This document shows, piece after piece, positions 7,304 through 8,319 of a DNA stretch of 8,319 nucleotides (position 1 is its first letter; each line of letters begins with the position of its first letter). The notes beneath the pieces are model-generated. The model was not told the origin of the DNA. It saw only the letters and a list, made by a program, of their open reading frames with translations, and ran no database searches. This stretch comes from a bacterium. GTDB lineage: Bacteria; AUK180; JAQVHJ01. The stretch spans positions 1 through 8,319 of the forward strand of contig JAQVHJ010000082.1 of assembly GCA_028696285.1 (NCBI GenBank), read 5' to 3'. A program made the position numbers and the translations under genes.

Positions 7304-7334
7304 TCGTGATTCGTGATTCGTGAATCGTGATTCG
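7304..7334 (+). repeat. 7-bp tandem array, TCGTGAT x4
   Basis: Four TCGTGAT words, the third ending in A, are followed by TCG and then AAAG. A second array of the same word lies at 7469-7492, so two copies of one minisatellite occur 165 bp apart. Confidence 0.9.
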
Positions 7335-7371
7335 AAAGTTTTGTATTACCAACATTTGATACACAATGTAG

Positions 7372-7391
7372 GGGCGTCCGGGCGGACGCCC
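7372..7391. repeat. GC-rich perfect inverted repeat (9-bp arms)
   Basis: GGGCGTCCG (7372-7380), two bases, then CGGACGCCC (7383-7391), followed on the plus strand by TTCTTTTTG. It looks like an intrinsic terminator for plus-strand transcription, but no plus-strand gene lies upstream. A small dispersed palindromic element (REP-like) is an equally good reading. Its GC content stands out sharply from the surroundings. Confidence 0.75.
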
Positions 7392-7408
7392 TTCTTTTTG
7401 TTATAAAC

Positions 7409-7451
7409 GCGGAGAACGCGGAAGAATATTTGACAGGGATTATAAGGATTA
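7409..7451 (+). repeat. Two short 9-bp arrays: GCGGAGAAC/GCGGAAGAA and CAGGGATTA/TAAGGATTA
   Basis: The words at 7409-7426 and 7434-7451 each occur as two tandem copies with different sequence but the same 9-bp period. They sit between the GC-rich palindrome and the second 7-mer array, in the stretch where the long units are missing (7300-7510). Confidence 0.7.
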
Positions 7452-7468
7452 AGAAGAGAATATTTAAA

Positions 7469-7492
7469 TCGTGATTCGTGAACCGTGATTCG
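7469..7492 (+). repeat. 7-bp tandem array, TCGTGAT x3
   Basis: The words TCGTGAT, TCGTGAA and CCGTGAT are followed by TCG and then AAA. The order of variants matches the last three words of 7304-7334 apart from one base. Confidence 0.9.
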
Positions 7493-7619
7493 AAATACAA
7501 AAATACTTTTCACCGCAGAGGACGCAGAGAATATTTTTAACCTAAGAAACACAAAAGGATGAAAATTTACTTAGTTGATTTTAAGATGATAATGATATAC
7601 TGAACAAAAGAATAATTGG

Positions 7620-7660
7620 TACTTAAAGAACATTTGAATGTAAATATTTTTACCATGAAG
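7620..7660 (+). repeat. 41-bp repeat ending a type C unit, copy 2
   Basis: Identical to 7247-7287. Its left flank (7551-7619) still shows the shared unit landmarks TTGATTTTAAGAT and ATGATATACTGAAC. Confidence 0.8.
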
Positions 7661-7728
7661 TTAAGATTCATGCTGCGAGCATAAGATATAATAGCGAGCA
7701 GTCCCGATGAAGGTTCCACGGAATCGGG
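7661..7728. repeat. 68-bp insert in a 9-mer array, with CCCGAT/ATCGGG hairpin
   Basis: Compared with 6524-6550, the ATGAAG word array is interrupted here after ATGAAG and resumes with AAGGACTTGAAGG. The insert contains two GCGAGCA words and a hairpin of CCCGAT (about 7703-7708) with ATCGGG (about 7723-7728). It carries no coding potential. Its origin is unknown; a small non-autonomous repeat is likely. Confidence 0.65.
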
Positions 7729-8015
7729 GAAGGACTTGAAGGGTTATGTATGAAATTATATGGTTACTTAGAACCAGAAAGCGGATGATACTTGAAGAGC
7801 TTTTGAATGTGAATTGAAACCGCGGACCACGCTGACCACGCGGAAAGAATTACTTTGTTGATATTAAGACAAGAATGATATACTGCACCAAAAAGCAAAC
7901 GATACTTATTTAAAAATTGAATGTGATTTTCACCGCAGAGGACACAGAGGACGCAGAGAATATTTTAACCGCAGAATTGCAAAAGGATGAAAATTTACAT
8001 AGTTGATTTTAAGAT
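7729..8015 (+). repeat. 287-bp direct repeat, copy 2
   Basis: Copy 2 of the 6535-6821 repeat. The right half, from about 7905 on, is identical to copy 1. The divergence is concentrated between 7752 and 7901. Immediately left of this copy the 9-mer array is broken by a 68-bp insert, whereas copy 1 has an intact array there. Confidence 0.9.
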
Positions 8016-8076
8016 TGAAAGGTATATTGAACCAAAAATATGAAGCTACTTAATAATCATTCGAGTGTTCTTTTTA
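7975..8076 (+). repeat. Diverged last unit of the mosaic
   Basis: It begins as a type A unit (TTGCAAAAGGATG, TTGATTTTAAGAT), then drifts (TATTGAACCAAAAATATG, CTACTTAATAATCATTCGAG) and ends in TTTTTAACCATGG. It is the most degenerate of the recognisable units and marks the right end of the array. Confidence 0.6.
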
Positions 8077-8107
8077 ACCATGGAGCACACAGAGAGAAAA
8101 TTATCTT

Positions 8108-8141
8108 AAAAAAAAGGGCAGGTTATTACATTTTTATCATA
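8108..8141 (+). repeat. Right boundary sequence of the mosaic
   Basis: Second copy of the AAAAAAAGGG..GGTT..TTTTTATCA sequence found at 6441-6473. It begins about 10 bases after the last 9-mer words (ATGGAGCAC, ACAGAGAGA at 8080-8097). Confidence 0.6.
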
Positions 8142-8144
8142 GTT

Positions 8145-8167
8145 GGGAGTGGAGTGTGGAGTGTGGA
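8145..8167 (+). repeat. Short G-rich tandem GGAGTGT array
   Basis: GGAGTGT occurs twice in tandem (8151-8164), flanked by GGGAGT and GGAAAG. It is a 7-bp period like the TCGTGAT arrays. No function is visible. Confidence 0.6.
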
Positions 8168-8319
8168 AAGTGATGATGGAAGGAGGGAACCAAGCGCCAT
8201 AAATTGTGAATGGGAATAGCATTTTACCATTAAGAATGGAGTTCTTTAAATCTCAGGGGGACCGATTACTGCATTTTCCAGTCTGAATAAATTGATAATA
8301 AAGTTTAAAATAGTCAGAA
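8168..8319. other. Right edge, no gene seen
   Basis: The last 150 bases hold no supportable gene. A 16-codon frame from the ATG at 8236 to the TGA at 8286 lacks a ribosome site and is not called. GGGGGACCGATTACTGCATTTT (8257-8277) faintly recalls the boundary sequence at 8108-8141, but too weakly to annotate. Confidence 0.6.

Larger units (their letters stand above)
6440..8319. other. Gene-free intergenic region filled with mosaic repeats
   Basis: No open frame here looks like a protein. Short minus-strand frames of 60-90 codons exist at 6736-7011 and 7164-7552. They run through tandem words, their translations are low-complexity echoes of those words, and they lack ribosome sites. The region instead contains about ten related 75-105 bp units in one orientation, with recognisable TACTT cores at about 6595, 6709, 6854, 6968, 7077, 7247, 7620, 7789, 7903 and 8047. 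Short G-rich tandem arrays separate them. I see no tRNA or rRNA and no CRISPR array, since spacers and repeats do not have constant lengths. Confidence 0.8.

Noticed and set aside
6736..7552. Four overlapping minus-strand reading frames of 66-91 codons in the repeat region
   Set aside because: They are open only because the 9-bp words keep frame. Their translations are low-complexity echoes of those words, they overlap one another, and none has a ribosome site.
6511..8097. CRISPR array
   Set aside because: Neither repeat nor spacer has constant length, the supposed spacers are themselves repeated, and no cas1/cas2 is present. The Cas4-like nuclease alone is not evidence.
6411..8319. Insertion sequence or transposase remnant
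   Set aside because: No frame on either strand shows transposase motifs, and no clear terminal inverted repeats with a target duplication bracket the region.

Overview
The window is AT-rich bacterial DNA from an organism I cannot name with confidence. One strand carries a compact four-gene operon, and about 1.9 kb of gene-free, repeat-packed DNA lies upstream of it. The operon has clear Shine-Dalgarno sites (AGGAG, TAAGGAG) and a sigma70-like promoter (TTGAAT, 17 bp, TATAAT). The ADCY10-like cyclase/ATPase/TPR fusion and the mosaic intergenic repeats suggest an environmental Gram-negative lineage, perhaps near the Ignavibacteria or a similar candidate group. That placement is inference from gene style, not from a marker gene.

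Positions 1-6387 are coding on the minus strand and read right to left. (1) A RecB/Cas4-type PD-(D/E)XK nuclease with four cysteines placed for an Fe-S cluster (6387-5551). (2) A family 2 glycosyltransferase resembling dolichol/polyprenyl-phosphate mannose synthase (best start 5543, ends 4794). (3) A multi-pass GT-C-like membrane protein (4806-3217). (4) A very large protein with two class III cyclase domains, a STAND/AAA-type ATPase and TPR repeats. It starts at a GTG at 3206 and is still open at the left edge, with 1068 codons visible. The junctions are 7 nt apart, 13 nt overlapping and 10 nt apart, so one transcript from the promoter at 6439-6411 is likely.

The two glycosyltransferases make a sensible pair: the GT2 would charge a lipid carrier with sugar on the cytoplasmic face, and the GT-C protein would use it on the outer face. 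The last protein has the domain order of mammalian soluble adenylyl cyclase. The first cyclase domain keeps the metal aspartates and the second keeps the transition-state Asn and Arg, so one composite active site is predicted. Why a DNA nuclease, a glycolipid pathway and a cAMP enzyme share an operon is not evident.

Positions 6440-8319 hold no credible gene. The stretch is a mosaic of about ten diverged 75-105 bp units, all in the same orientation, separated by short G-rich tandem arrays. Most of these arrays are 9-bp words with a pattern like NNNGANNAC, and two are 7-bp words. Longer duplications are superimposed (287 bp twice, 168 bp twice). At least two small foreign-looking pieces sit inside 9-mer arrays, and similar AAAAAAAGGG...TTTTTATCA sequences bound the mosaic on both sides. 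This repeat region is the least explained part of the window.
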